Shown here piece after piece: positions 26,439-35,774 of a DNA stretch of 64,000 nucleotides. Numbering within the stretch: the stretch's first letter is position 1; each line of letters begins with the position of its first letter. Source of the DNA: Bacillus sp. FJAT-29814. Its GTDB lineage: Bacteria; Bacillota; Bacilli; Bacillales; Cytobacillaceae. The stretch covers positions 186,001-250,000 of the forward strand of contig NZ_LMTJ01000002.1 of NCBI RefSeq assembly GCF_001510715.1, written 5' to 3'. The notes beneath the pieces were generated by a model, which was not told the DNA's origin, searched no databases, and worked only from the letters and a program-made list of their open reading frames with translations. Position numbers and translations under genes: made by a program.

Positions 26439-26723
26439 ACTCCCCCTCCTAATCTGAAAATTAAAAAGATTCACGATACGGTATAGTACTATTATAGGGC
26501 TTTGATGAAAAATTTTCCAATATGTCTGTAGTAGTAAAAAAACAGACCAACATATGACAAGGGTACTATATTTTTATTGCCGCGGTTCATAAGCTCGAAG
26601 CCAAAAACAAAACGGATGCCGCTCGCTGTTAAGGCCTTAAGGAATAAGCACATATCCCAATATTGCGGTAAACGTGATTAAACGTTAAAATTTAGCTATA
26701 AGCTTGTAACGGAGGTAGCTTCT

Positions 26724-27113
26724 ATGTGGAATGAATTTAAGCAATTTGCGATGAAAGGGAATGTCATCGACCTCGCTGTCGGGGTTGTGATTGGTGCCGC
26801 GTTCGGTAAAATCGTCTCCTCGCTAGTTGATAATATCATTATGCCAATCATTGTTTTAATAACAGGAAAGGTGAATGTCGAGGACCTGGCCTTTAAAAGC
26901 ATTAAATATGGTGCCTTTCTACAAAATGTCATCGACTTCTTCATTATCGCCTTCACTATTTTTCTATTTGTAAAGTTTCTGAACCGCTTTAAAAAGAAGA
27001 AAGAAGAAGTGAAAGTGGAAGTAAAGGCCGACCGCACCGAAGAACTGTTGGCTGAAATCCGGGATCTGTTAAAAGAAGATAAAGATTTTTTACGAAAAAA
27101 TGAAACTCACTGA
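26724..27113 (+). CDS. mscL: large-conductance mechanosensitive channel MscL
   Basis: Pentameric emergency channel that opens on hypo-osmotic shock. The 129-residue protein begins [20 protein letters not shown], the family signature, has two membrane helices (about 15-45 and 68-92), and ends in a charged coiled helix. GGAGG precedes the ATG. The 285-bp gap upstream holds an AT-rich region with a GGCCTTAAGG palindrome near 26632 but no gene. Confidence 0.95.
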   Translation: MWNEFKQFAMKGNVIDLAVGVVIGAAFGKIVSSLVDNIIMPIIVLITGKVNVEDLAFKSIKYGAFLQNVIDFFIIAFTIFLFVKFLNRFKKKKEEVKVEVKADRTEELLAEIRDLLKEDKDFLRKNETH

Positions 27114-27165
27114 TGACTTGTACGTATAATTTAAGTGTAAGATACCATTTATGAGGTGAAGAGAA

Positions 27166-27804
27166 TTGTATACTCAAACATCATCTACTGAATTTATGCC
27201 TTCAGTATTGCGGACATTTGCCTTATCGCTTGCCGTCGCCTTCCTGGGCACGATGGCCGGAGTTTATGTCCCGCCGGCATTATTTATGCCGCTGGCAATT
27301 TTGGAATTGGTTATGATTATTGCGGCCGTGTTTTTTAGACGAAAAAAAGCCATTTCGTATTCTTTTCTTTATATTTTTACGTTTATCTCCGGTATAACGT
27401 TATATCCGATTGTCGCCTATTACGCATCAACTGCCGGGGCAAATGTTGTTGTCATGGCCTTTGCGACGACCACGATTGTTTTCTCGGGCGTTGCTGTCTA
27501 CGCGGCCAAATCAAAACGCAACTTCTCGTTCCTGGGCGGATTCCTGCTCGCTGCGCTTCTCGCGTTAGTGGCAATCGGAATCTTTAATATTTTCTTCCCG
27601 TTAAGCTCAACGGGCATGCTTGCCTACTCCTTTATCGGCGTGATGGTATTCAGCGGCTACGTGCTCTTTGATATCAGTAGAATGAAGCATTATGGCGTAC
27701 GGGCGGAAGATGTGCCATGGATGGCCTTAAGCCTGTATTTGGACTTTGTTAACCTATTCATCAGCATATTGCGTATTTTTGGGATTTTGAATAGCAGAGA
27801 CTAA
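27166..27804 (+). CDS. BAX-inhibitor-1 family protein (YetJ-like)
   Basis: Seven-segment membrane protein of the TMBIM/BI-1 family, of which B. subtilis YetJ is a pH-sensitive calcium leak channel. The 212-residue protein has seven hydrophobic segments and the conserved acidic residues in VLFDISRM and LDFVNLFISILRI near the C-terminus. Start is TTG with GAGGTGAAGAGAA upstream. It is followed by a very strong terminator. It may share a transcript with mscL because no terminator was seen between them. Confidence 0.9.
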   Translation: MYTQTSSTEFMPSVLRTFALSLAVAFLGTMAGVYVPPALFMPLAILELVMIIAAVFFRRKKAISYSFLYIFTFISGITLYPIVAYYASTAGANVVVMAFATTTIVFSGVAVYAAKSKRNFSFLGGFLLAALLALVAIGIFNIFFPLSSTGMLAYSFIGVMVFSGYVLFDISRMKHYGVRAEDVPWMALSLYLDFVNLFISILRIFGILNSRD

Positions 27805-27813
27805 TAATGTAAA

Positions 27814-27848
27814 AGGAGCATGGGGCAAATCCCCATGCTCCTATTTAT
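27814..27848. terminator. bidirectional terminator between BI-1 and aromatic hydroxylase genes
   Basis: AGGAGCATGGGG at 27814-27825 pairs with CCCCATGCTCCT at 27831-27842, twelve perfect pairs. The right arm overlaps the stop codon of the convergent gene. Confidence 0.9.
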
Positions 27849-29559
27849 TTTCAATTAGCTCCAGACCGCGTTGAATAAGTTGTTTGATTGACGGACTCCA
27901 GACCGGTCGTTCTAGTGCCTTTACTAGCCCCGAAATGTTGGGATTGTTTTCCTCGAATTGTTGATAGAGTTCAAGTATTTCAAGCCTTAGCAGCCAATCG
28001 CTAGGGTATTTTTCATCCAGGGTGGCGGCTATCTTCCCTACTTCCGCAGGATTCCATTCGTTTTGTTCGCGAATCGTGCGAACTGCACTATACAGGTTTT
28101 CAAGTTCACTCTCATTTTCCCTTGCCCCTTGCTCCTCTATTTCCGGGACCGGCTGCATATCAAAATAAGAATACGGATCCGCGGCACCGGCAAAAACGGA
28201 GGTAATTGAGGCCCCGACTGCCATGTCATAGGTGCCCCAATCAGGCTGAAACAGAATTTGATCCTTATAGGATACGGTGCAATCCTGAAACGAGATTAGA
28301 ATGGGGCTACCATTGACAAGATGAAGCTTTTTAACGATTCCGTCCACTTTGATACCGCTTTCAAAATTTAAGCTCGTTTTACGATTTTCGGTGATTCCTA
28401 AATCGTGTAATTGTTTTTCGGTGCAATCCTCGAGTGCTTGCCGTCCTTCTAATCGTCCGATTGGTGTCCCAAAGCCCTTCCGATGGGTTTCAGTGCCGTG
28501 TCCGGCTAACTGATTGTCATCATAGGATAAGGCTGTAGGTCCCTTAGTCCGAAAATAGATGGCTTCCCCGGCTTCATCCTTACTAATTTCTCCCACTATT
28601 CCAGTTACCTGTAGTCCGGAACAAAAAACAACTGTGGCGGTGCTCTCTGTTCTTAATGCGTTTTCAAGACTTTCGGTCCCGCCTTTACGGAAAGCCATCG
28701 TCCCCGCAAAATCATCAATCTTGGCGACTAATTCCTCAAAGTTTTTGCAGACGAATAACTGCGGCTGCGGCTTGGTTACATCATATGGAGTGTTGATACA
28801 TTCTTCAACCGAAAAAGGTATTTTTCTTACCTCTCGGGCTAAGCAGCTTTGGCTTTCACCGACGGAGGACAGCAGTCCGGCCCCATAGATTTTGGGGTTA
28901 TCAAGCTCACCGATTAACCCGTATTCAACCGTCCACCAAAATAGCCGGGAAACCTTGTCCGCTTCGGTTAATCCCTTGACCTTTTTTCGGGCCTCCGCTA
29001 CCAGATTTTCCGCCTCTTTTACTTGTTCAGGCGTTGATTGGGGATCCTCGGCAACAATGGTTAAATTCCGCACCGCCTTGAATACATCAAGCTTTTCCTT
29101 GCTCGAAAGCGCCTTTGCACCCATTTCTCCAATTTTACGGACAAACTCGCGGTAGGATTTATCTAATAGTATCGGTGCATGCCCTGCCGCTTCATGGATA
29201 ATGTCCGGCGCCGGCGTATAGGCGATATTTTCAATTTTTCTAATTTCGGTCGCAATAGGCAGGAGCCCGTTTTGAAGAAAACCATAGAAGGCTGCCCCTG
29301 GAATCAGGCCGTCAATCGTCACAGCCCCCCAACCAACCTTTGCCAGACTCTCATTCATTTCCTCAACTTTTGGGATTGATTCAATATTGATACCCGAGTT
29401 TTTCAGGCCATTTACATAGGCCGAATGAGCAATATTTTTCAAGTAATAATGATTTTGCCGCATCACAAACCGCCACACCGCGTGATTAATAGGTGTATAC
29501 TGTTGGTAATACTGCTTCGAAATGAACTGTTGCAAGTGGGCAGGAATCTTTTTGGTCAC
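27841..29559 (-). CDS. pterin-dependent aromatic amino acid hydroxylase (phenylalanine 4-monooxygenase type)
   Basis: Iron- and tetrahydropterin-dependent enzyme that should hydroxylate phenylalanine to tyrosine. Iron ligands are visible: the two His in PDIIHEAAGHAP near residue 130 and the Glu in FWWTVEYGLIG. At 572 residues it is much longer than the roughly 270-residue proteobacterial enzymes; the extra C-terminal half has no motif I recognise. Start is GTG with GGGGAAG upstream. No pterin recycling gene is adjacent. Confidence 0.88.
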   Translation of the reverse strand: MTKKIPAHLQQFISKQYYQQYTPINHAVWRFVMRQNHYYLKNIAHSAYVNGLKNSGINIESIPKVEEMNESLAKVGWGAVTIDGLIPGAAFYGFLQNGLLPIATEIRKIENIAYTPAPDIIHEAAGHAPILLDKSYREFVRKIGEMGAKALSSKEKLDVFKAVRNLTIVAEDPQSTPEQVKEAENLVAEARKKVKGLTEADKVSRLFWWTVEYGLIGELDNPKIYGAGLLSSVGESQSCLAREVRKIPFSVEECINTPYDVTKPQPQLFVCKNFEELVAKIDDFAGTMAFRKGGTESLENALRTESTATVVFCSGLQVTGIVGEISKDEAGEAIYFRTKGPTALSYDDNQLAGHGTETHRKGFGTPIGRLEGRQALEDCTEKQLHDLGITENRKTSLNFESGIKVDGIVKKLHLVNGSPILISFQDCTVSYKDQILFQPDWGTYDMAVGASITSVFAGAADPYSYFDMQPVPEIEEQGARENESELENLYSAVRTIREQNEWNPAEVGKIAATLDEKYPSDWLLRLEILELYQQFEENNPNISGLVKALERPVWSPSIKQLIQRGLELIENK

Positions 29560-29635
29560 CGCAATCTTCCCCTTTTTCTAAAAATTGTTATCTATAAAAT
29601 AGTATTCTATTTTGTGGTGGGAAAGTCCTTTCATC

Positions 29636-30970
29636 TTAGCGCTCCATTGTTTTTGGATATAAACCTTTTAAAAACACAGTTACCCCAATTTTTTTGCAGA
29701 CTGTGACATAATGCATCAGTGTCAACAGCACAGTCCCTGTGTTCATTCCGATAATGACACCGTTCATGCGCCACTCCGGCATCGATCCAAGCCATAGGAC
29801 AATCCCAAAGCTAATGACCGTGGACCAAATAATATGGAAAAAGGCTTCTTTGATCATATCGAGGCCAATCATGAACCCCTGCAGTGGCATCACGAAATAA
29901 TGAAACAGGAAAAAGGGCCAAAGCAGCTGCAAATAGACGGCGGATGTCGATGATTTAAAAAATAGCGACGTCAATTGCGGCGCAAAAATATAAAAAATAG
30001 TCACAGCAGCAACGCCGTATCCAACGGTTAACAGCATCGACTGCTGAAGCATTTTTTGCAGTGAAACATAATCCCGCTCGGAATAGGTTTTTGAGACGGC
30101 AGGAATCAGCACAATCAACAGGGAGTGGGCGATAAAGGCAGGAAAAAAGCCAATCGACATCGCCACGCCCATCAGCATGCCGAATTGTTCCGTGGCAATC
30201 GTCCCGGTCAACCCGGCATGAACCAAGGCGGCCTTAATAATAAAAGGTTGAATCGCACCCGTCAATGCAGAAAACAGGCGCATTCCTGTTGTCGGAATCG
30301 AAACGGCCATTAAATTTTTTCGGACAATTTTTCGATTTAAATTCGAAAAAGGCTGTCTTCTTATCGTTTGAAATTGAACGATGAACATGAGAATCAAATA
30401 AAGGAACACCACGATTTCACTGGCAATCAGAACGGAAATAGACACTAGAAGGGAGGATTCCGAGTCAAAATCAAAAAACCGGAACAGCACAAACAGTCCT
30501 GCAAGCTGAACCATCTTTCTTAAAAAATTGGACACGGCAATTTTCCCCATTTGCTGGCGCCCCATAAAGTACCCCCTGGCAACGGAGGTAAAAGAAATAA
30601 CCGGAATCAACAACAACACGAGCCATCTGATATACGGATGATAGCCATTAAATACGGAAATAAACGGGAGCAGCGCCGCCCCGACCAATAGAAGAATAAC
30701 TGTGAAGGTAATTGTCACGGTAATGGCATGGTGGAGAATATTGCGGTGATAGCGATCCTCCCGCTCGGCAATGAATTTGGAAATCGACACTGGCAGTTCG
30801 AAGCTCGCCAGCAGGGCAATTAAAAAAATCGTAGGCAGTATTGTCATATAAAGCCCCAGCCCGTGTGAACCAAGTTCCCGAGCCAGAATCATGTTAACCA
30901 AAATCTCGATTCCTTCACCCAAAAAGGCAGTCGCTGCCAGAAAGATAATCCCCTTGTAGTAAATAGCCAT
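29636..30970 (-). CDS. SpoVB/MurJ-like polysaccharide flippase (YkvU-like)
   Basis: 444-residue MOP-superfamily flippase with about twelve to fourteen membrane segments. It opens with KGIIFLAATAFLGEGIEILVNMI and has the RGYFMGRQQMG segment typical of SpoVB-type lipid-linked oligosaccharide transporters. Closest in style to B. subtilis YkvU, which there lies near zosA (ykvW); here the two are 19 kb apart. Cargo is likely a cell-wall or spore-envelope precursor. Confidence 0.82.
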   Translation of the reverse strand: MAIYYKGIIFLAATAFLGEGIEILVNMILARELGSHGLGLYMTILPTIFLIALLASFELPVSISKFIAEREDRYHRNILHHAITVTITFTVILLLVGAALLPFISVFNGYHPYIRWLVLLLIPVISFTSVARGYFMGRQQMGKIAVSNFLRKMVQLAGLFVLFRFFDFDSESSLLVSISVLIASEIVVFLYLILMFIVQFQTIRRQPFSNLNRKIVRKNLMAVSIPTTGMRLFSALTGAIQPFIIKAALVHAGLTGTIATEQFGMLMGVAMSIGFFPAFIAHSLLIVLIPAVSKTYSERDYVSLQKMLQQSMLLTVGYGVAAVTIFYIFAPQLTSLFFKSSTSAVYLQLLWPFFLFHYFVMPLQGFMIGLDMIKEAFFHIIWSTVISFGIVLWLGSMPEWRMNGVIIGMNTGTVLLTLMHYVTVCKKIGVTVFLKGLYPKTMER

Positions 30971-31041
30971 GGTCCCTGTCCCCTTTCTTTTATAAGAATA
31001 TGAGACAAGTTCGTTGTTTAGTAGAGGAAGATTTTTTGAAA

Positions 31042-31072
31042 TTAAAAAAAGGCTGATTTTACAGCCCTTTTA
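31042..31072 (-). terminator. terminator of liaR
   Basis: GGCTG and CAGCC arms around a six-base loop are followed by seven T on the minus strand. Confidence 0.85.
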
Positions 31073-31076
31073 AAAA

Positions 31077-31709
31077 TTATTTCGTCAACGAATGCTTAAA
31101 CGCATAAATAACCGCCTGGGTGCGGTCCTGAACGTCCAATTTGCTCAAGATATTGCTGACATGGGTTTTGACGGTTTTTAAAGCAATAAATAATTCGTCA
31201 GCGATTTCCTGATTGGTTTTTCCTTCGGTCATCAACAGCAATATTTCGAGTTCGCGGCTGGTGAGGTCTTCATGTGGCAGATGCTGTGTTTTTTGACGCA
31301 TTTTTAACATCATTTTCCCCGTAACCTCTGGCTCGAGAACCGATTGGCCGTTAAAGGTATCACGGACTGCTTTGGCGATTTCGCTCGCCTTGGACGTTTT
31401 CAGCATATAGCTGGTTGCTCCCGCCTCGAGTGCCGGATACACCTTTTCATCATCGAGGAAGCTTGTGACAATGATGATTTTTGCTTCCGGCCATTTCTCA
31501 ATAATTTGCCGGGTCGCTTCAATCCCATCCATTTCCTTCATGACCAAATCCATTAAAATGATGTCTGGACGGAGCTCAAGCGCCAGTTCAACTCCCTTTT
31601 TGCCGTCAGCCGCCTCCCCGACCACTTCAATATCGGGCTGTGCCGACAAATACGCGGATACGCCGATTCGCACCATTTCATGATCATCGACAAACACTAC
31701 TCTAATCAT
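31077..31709 (-). CDS. liaR: envelope-stress response regulator LiaR
   Basis: NarL-type response regulator. The receiver domain has the phosphoacceptor Asp in [12 protein letters not shown] (near 54). The C-terminal LuxR helix-turn-helix contains [20 protein letters not shown]. The ATG at 31709 follows GGAGAGG and overlaps the end of liaS by a few bases, so the two are translated together. Last gene of the lia cluster; expected to activate liaIH under cell-wall antibiotic stress. Confidence 0.93.
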   Translation of the reverse strand: MIRVVFVDDHEMVRIGVSAYLSAQPDIEVVGEAADGKKGVELALELRPDIILMDLVMKEMDGIEATRQIIEKWPEAKIIIVTSFLDDEKVYPALEAGATSYMLKTSKASEIAKAVRDTFNGQSVLEPEVTGKMMLKMRQKTQHLPHEDLTSRELEILLLMTEGKTNQEIADELFIALKTVKTHVSNILSKLDVQDRTQAVIYAFKHSLTK

Positions 31710-32751
31710 CTGCAACCTCTCCACTCTCTACTACCGGGACCTTCACTTCCAGCCTCGTCCCTTTATTTTTTACACTGATTACCTTTAATGTGCCTCCAAC
31801 CTCAACGGCCCGTTCATGCATGTTCTGCATCCCGTAGGAGCCGGCTTTGGCTTCTTCCACTTCAAAGCCTACCCCGTCATCGACGATTCGCATAATAATC
31901 AGATCGTCCCGCTTAATTAACAGCACCTCTAACATGCTTGCTTTCGAGTGCCGAAGCGTGTTAGAGATGGACTCCTGGAGAATCCGGAACAAATGGTCCT
32001 CGACCCCTTTATCAAGCGGAAACTCTTCTACTTTCCATTTTATATCCATTGTTACCTTTTGAGATAATTCAATTAACAGCTCCTCGATTCCTTCCTGGAG
32101 AGATTTATTCTTTAATGCGACCGGCCGCAGGTGCAACAATAGTGCTCGCATTTCCAGCTGTGATTGGTGAATCATTTCTTCAACCATTTTCAACTGTTTC
32201 GTTTCAAAATTTTCCTCGGACAATTCACGCGTTTCATTGATTGCCGACATCATCATCGAGGCCGCAAACAATTGCTGGCTGACCGAGTCATGCAATTCGC
32301 GGGCAAGCCGGTTTCTCTCCTGTTCAATGAGTTCCTGTATTCGTGATTCCTGATCCTCCACTTTTTCCGTCGCCAATCGCTGTGACAGCTTCGCCTGCTC
32401 AGCAATCTGCTTGCCGAGTTTTTCAATTCGTACAGCAATCGTCTGCATTTCGGTGACGGGAGGATTTATTTTAAAATCGACATGCTTTCCTTCCTCGAGC
32501 TGATGCAGCGAGTTTTCAATGAACCGAAACTGCTTTCTCCAGTAAAACCCGGATAAAGCACCGAGAAGAATTCCCATCGCAATGCTAAACGCCGGAATGA
32601 ACAAGGCGATCGGAATATCCATAAAATGCCGTGTCCACAATTCGGACCAGCTATTCAAGGGGAACACATACGTAAAAACTCCGGTTACCACGATGGCAAT
32701 CAATACGGACAACCCAATACTCCAGACAATTTGACGCCCCGCTGCACTCAT
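31702..32751 (-). CDS. liaS: envelope-stress sensor kinase LiaS
   Basis: 349-residue histidine kinase with two N-terminal membrane segments flanking a very short extracellular loop (intramembrane-sensing type) and a HAMP-like linker. HisKA_3 follows with the phospho-His in [17 protein letters not shown], then an HATPase domain (DDGVGFE and GTRLEVK). The start overlaps the stop of liaF (ATGA-type). Together with LiaF it forms the cell-wall-antibiotic sensor known in Bacillus. Confidence 0.93.
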   Translation of the reverse strand: MSAAGRQIVWSIGLSVLIAIVVTGVFTYVFPLNSWSELWTRHFMDIPIALFIPAFSIAMGILLGALSGFYWRKQFRFIENSLHQLEEGKHVDFKINPPVTEMQTIAVRIEKLGKQIAEQAKLSQRLATEKVEDQESRIQELIEQERNRLARELHDSVSQQLFAASMMMSAINETRELSEENFETKQLKMVEEMIHQSQLEMRALLLHLRPVALKNKSLQEGIEELLIELSQKVTMDIKWKVEEFPLDKGVEDHLFRILQESISNTLRHSKASMLEVLLIKRDDLIIMRIVDDGVGFEVEEAKAGSYGMQNMHERAVEVGGTLKVISVKNKGTRLEVKVPVVESGEVADD

Positions 32752-33482
32752 ATCCGGGTCACCTCTAAATTCCCGACGATGAGCGAAGTAACAATTTTCA
32801 CCTTTTGCTCGGCCTGTTCATACCCAGGTGTTCTTAATTGAAACGATTGATTAAACATTCTTGGTTCTTGGTTTTCAAACACCATGGCTGAACCAACCAG
32901 ACAGGAATGCTGAACGCTCGCTTCATATTCATAAGGAACTAATATTTGCACATTACCGATCAGGTTGCGGATAAAAATGACCGTTTCACCCTTTGGCAGC
33001 ATCGTATAGCTAAGATCAATAATCGTGTCGCCGATTCCCGCCTGGATGTTGACATCGTTCCATTCGTAAACCCCGGGCGGTGTCTTTTGCTGGCCAAGAA
33101 ATATATTTTCAAATAATGGCTTCGTTTTGACCAGGGTTTCCTGCTTAGGCGTATCCCCGAGCTTGCTAAGATTAACTGTCATTTTCTGAGGCTGTTTTTT
33201 CGAATTCAGATATTGTATAAAAAAGTGCAGTAAAATCGCCAATAATAAAAATCGGAACGTCATCATGCTAAAGACATTAACAACTAGGAAAGCAATTCCC
33301 CCAAAAAATAAGAGTTTGCTGAGCTTTTTTTCTGGTTTCCGGCGACCAAGATAAATCATTCCACCCGCGATAAAAAGGGAGAAAATAAGCCCCTCGTTGA
33401 AAAAAAGCAGCTCCAATAACAGTACAGCAAAACCGATAAAAACCAGCCATCCGGTATAATCATTTCTATTATTTTTAAACAT
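32748..33482 (-). CDS. liaF: LiaF, inhibitor of LiaRS signalling
   Basis: 244-residue membrane protein: about four N-terminal membrane segments (residues 1-90), then a C-terminal beta-helical domain (DUF2154/LiaF-like) with GIGDTIIDLSYTMLPKGE and RNLIGNVQILVPYE. GGGAGG precedes the ATG. In Bacillus LiaF keeps LiaS off until the envelope is damaged. No liaG gene is present between liaH and liaF. Confidence 0.93.
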   Translation of the reverse strand: MFKNNRNDYTGWLVFIGFAVLLLELLFFNEGLIFSLFIAGGMIYLGRRKPEKKLSKLLFFGGIAFLVVNVFSMMTFRFLLLAILLHFFIQYLNSKKQPQKMTVNLSKLGDTPKQETLVKTKPLFENIFLGQQKTPPGVYEWNDVNIQAGIGDTIIDLSYTMLPKGETVIFIRNLIGNVQILVPYEYEASVQHSCLVGSAMVFENQEPRMFNQSFQLRTPGYEQAEQKVKIVTSLIVGNLEVTRI

Positions 33483-33519
33483 TGGCTCACCCTCCCTTTT
33501 TACCGTTTTTGTTTATCGG

Positions 33520-33555
33520 GAAAAGAGGCGCTCCTACTCCTCGCGCCTCTTTAAG
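33520..33555 (-). terminator. terminator between liaH and liaF
   Basis: AAAGAGGCGC at 33522-33531 pairs with GCGCCTCTTT at 33543-33552. It would end most liaIH transcripts while some read on into liaFSR, as in B. subtilis. Confidence 0.85.
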
Positions 33556-33573
33556 AATACCATTTTTTCAATA

Positions 33574-34218
33574 TTAAATGGACTTGCTTTCTTCCGATTT
33601 TGCACTTTTTTCTAATTCGGCAATTCTAGCATCAATCGTGCTGCGGTAATAGTTGCTGTTCACTTGATTCTCCAAGTTGTCTAAATAGCTTTCAATTTCA
33701 TTAAACCGCGAGTATGGTTTATCGGAATAAGCATTGGAGTCAAGCACTTGGTTCATGCGCAGGTTGGCGCGGGTCACATTTTCGCGCCCCATTAACTCCA
33801 TCCGTCTGAGGTGCATATCTTTGAGCTTATGCTTCATTTCCTCATACTTTCTTTCCAATTCGCCACACTGGGCTTTCACTTGTTCAAGTGATGCGCCAAG
33901 GCGCTGGACACGGCTGGCAAATTGTTGATGCTCTACTTCTGCAAATTGGTAAAGCTCGATTTCGCCCGCTTTTTGAGCAATCTCAGCTTGATACTTGCGT
34001 TTTTCCGCTAATTCCAAGGCCTGCTGATATTCCCGAGCAAATTCATCCTTTAATTTGTACTGGCGCTCTAGCAGCTTGCGTACCTTTTCTGTTTCCTGCT
34101 CGGACTCGCGAAGATATTGATTAAGCAGCGCAATTGGATTTTGCTTCTCCTTTTGGTCAAGTGCATCATGTAAATCAGCTAACACCGTGTTTTTAATTCT
34201 TGAAAATATGTTTGTCAT
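33574..34218 (-). CDS. liaH: PspA/IM30 family protein LiaH
   Basis: Membrane-protective phage-shock-type protein. The 214-residue product is almost entirely coiled coil (residues about 25-170) after an amphipathic N-terminal helix that begins TNIFSRIKNTVLADLHDAL. AGGAGAG lies before two close ATGs; the second, at 34218, is preferred for spacing. It follows the small membrane gene, matching liaI-liaH order, and is the main output of LiaR in Bacillus. Confidence 0.88.
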   Translation of the reverse strand: MTNIFSRIKNTVLADLHDALDQKEKQNPIALLNQYLRESEQETEKVRKLLERQYKLKDEFAREYQQALELAEKRKYQAEIAQKAGEIELYQFAEVEHQQFASRVQRLGASLEQVKAQCGELERKYEEMKHKLKDMHLRRMELMGRENVTRANLRMNQVLDSNAYSDKPYSRFNEIESYLDNLENQVNSNYYRSTIDARIAELEKSAKSEESKSI

Positions 34219-34257
34219 GTTCATTCTCTCCTTTTAATTTAAAATAAGTTTTTTTAA

Positions 34258-34605
34258 TTAGTAATGTTTCATTTCATTCCACTGCTTTTCAAAGTTGGCA
34301 AATGGATCGGATTCTTCTTTGATAACGGTAGATTTGGTTCCATTCCACTTTTTGTAAACGAGGTAAAGGACATATGCTGCAGCGATACCGATGATAGCCG
34401 GTGTATTATGAATGGAAGCCATCAGGACGACAAAACCGATAATGCCAAGCCCTACCTTTGCCCAAGTTGAATCGGCCTTGACGAACTGTTTGAAGATGAA
34501 ATATAGCAGCACCAGGCTGACAGCCAATCCAACTAGCGGACCAATCGTTGATAACAATATGACCGCTGCGATACCTCCCGCTAACAATAAACCAAATTTT
34601 TTCAT
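34258..34605 (-). CDS. LiaI-position membrane protein (lmo0954-like)
   Basis: 115-residue membrane protein with three to four hydrophobic segments and a charged cytoplasmic tail ending EKQWNEMKHY. It sits immediately upstream of liaH, where LiaI anchors LiaH at the membrane in B. subtilis. The sequence is more like the lmo0954 family of Listeria than classical LiaI, so the name is positional. The ATG at 34605 is chosen over a longer frame by its AAGGGAG site. Confidence 0.72.
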   Translation of the reverse strand: MKKFGLLLAGGIAAVILLSTIGPLVGLAVSLVLLYFIFKQFVKADSTWAKVGLGIIGFVVLMASIHNTPAIIGIAAAYVLYLVYKKWNGTKSTVIKEESDPFANFEKQWNEMKHY

Positions 34606-34708
34606 TTTGTTATTCACTCCCTTTCTCTTTCTTGATTTCATCTTACCTTTTTTCCACGCTTCCCATAATTGCTCCTGAGCTTGATTTTTGACTCGGTCTC
34701 AAGACGTA

Positions 34709-34756
34709 GAAAAGGTCAGTCCCTTAAGCCTAAGCTTAAAAAACTGACCTTTTTTC
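34709..34756. terminator. bidirectional terminator before the CAP-protein gene end
   Basis: AAAGGTCAG at 34711-34719 pairs with CTGACCTTT at 34744-34752, with an inner TTAAG/CTTAA stem and T runs on both strands. Confidence 0.8.
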
Positions 34757-34758
34757 CG

Positions 34759-35370
34759 TTATTTTGAGATAAACATCTGCACCCAGTAGTGCCCATAGGA
34801 TCCGCCTTTGGCATAGCCGACACCAATACGGGTATTCTTGCTTAGGATATTGGCGCGATGACCGGAGCTGTTCATCCAGGATTGGACAACCGCTGCCGGT
34901 GTAGTCTGCCCGGCAGCGATATTCTCCGCCGCGGAACGATAGCTGATGCCAAACGCCTTGATCATGTCAAATGGGCTGCCGTAGGTAGGGCTTGTATGGC
35001 TGAAATAGTTTTTATCACGCATGTCCATTGCCTTATAGCGGGCAACCCGTGACAGTTCCCAATCTGCCGTCATCGGCGGCAGGCCGTTTTTCGCCCGCTC
35101 CTGATTGGTTAGTTGAATGACCTGACTTTCAATCGATTTTGTCCCGCTGATATCGGGGATCGTCACTTTTTGACCCGGATATATCAGGTTGGGATTTTTA
35201 AACTGGGGGTTGGCCGAAATAATTTCCGAGAGTCCAACCTGGTACCTGACGGCAATTTTCCAAAGCGAGTCACCCGGCTGGACTGTATAAATTTGCTGGG
35301 CAAACGAAACGCTTGGAATGCAGAACAGAGCCAATAAAAACATGAAACCGAACCAAAATGTTTTTTTCAT
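34759..35370 (-). CDS. secreted LysM-CAP domain protein
   Basis: 203-residue exported protein. Residues 1-24 are a signal peptide (cleavage near SFA/QQ). Residues 26-72 form a LysM peptidoglycan-binding module (YTVQPGDSLWKIA). Residues about 82-203 form a CAP/SCP domain with the conserved HTSPTYGSPFDM, AAENIAAG and SGHRANILS motifs. This layout is common in Bacillus spore-coat and wall proteins of the YkwD/SafA-like type. CAP domains have no settled enzymatic role here. Confidence 0.88.
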   Translation of the reverse strand: MKKTFWFGFMFLLALFCIPSVSFAQQIYTVQPGDSLWKIAVRYQVGLSEIISANPQFKNPNLIYPGQKVTIPDISGTKSIESQVIQLTNQERAKNGLPPMTADWELSRVARYKAMDMRDKNYFSHTSPTYGSPFDMIKAFGISYRSAAENIAAGQTTPAAVVQSWMNSSGHRANILSKNTRIGVGYAKGGSYGHYWVQMFISK

Positions 35371-35547
35371 TTTTTCGCCTCCTCCGAATATATATTTTTG
35401 ATTTCTGCCCCAAAATATACAGGTCCAAAAAATAATTCTTTATACCTAGTATAACCACTTATTTATTACGGCTTTTCCAGGCAGTAGGCAAGATTCATCC
35501 CCTTCCCGCATATATCTTTAAAAAGGCAGTCATAAGGGGGATTGCGG

Positions 35548-35694
35548 GTGGCACTTTGGTGGATAATGACTTTCGGTATGGTGCTTTGCCTTGGGATAGT
35601 CGGAGGCACGATGGTACATTTCTTAAGAAACGCACTCGATTCAGATGATGCTAAGCGGATTGATAAATTACCTGTTGATAAGGACCCGAAATAG
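35548..35694 (+). CDS. 48-residue single-pass membrane protein
   Basis: GTG start with AAGGGGG about eight bases upstream. One membrane segment (residues about 3-24, rich in Trp, Met, Gly) is followed by a charged tail with many Asp and Lys. It lies 80 bases upstream of the Rieske oxidoreductase gene and in the same direction. Family not recognised. Confidence 0.6.
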   Translation: MALWWIMTFGMVLCLGIVGGTMVHFLRNALDSDDAKRIDKLPVDKDPK

Positions 35695-35774
35695 GGTTCT
35701 TTTTTTGATTTACATAAACTTTTAATTTTAGGAAAAATTAGACAAGAGATAATTTTGATTTTTGGAGGGTTTTT

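Noticed and set aside
34860..35370. Calling the LysM-CAP protein SafA.
   Set aside because: SafA has a LysM but not a CAP domain and is a larger spore-coat protein; the domain layout here is different.
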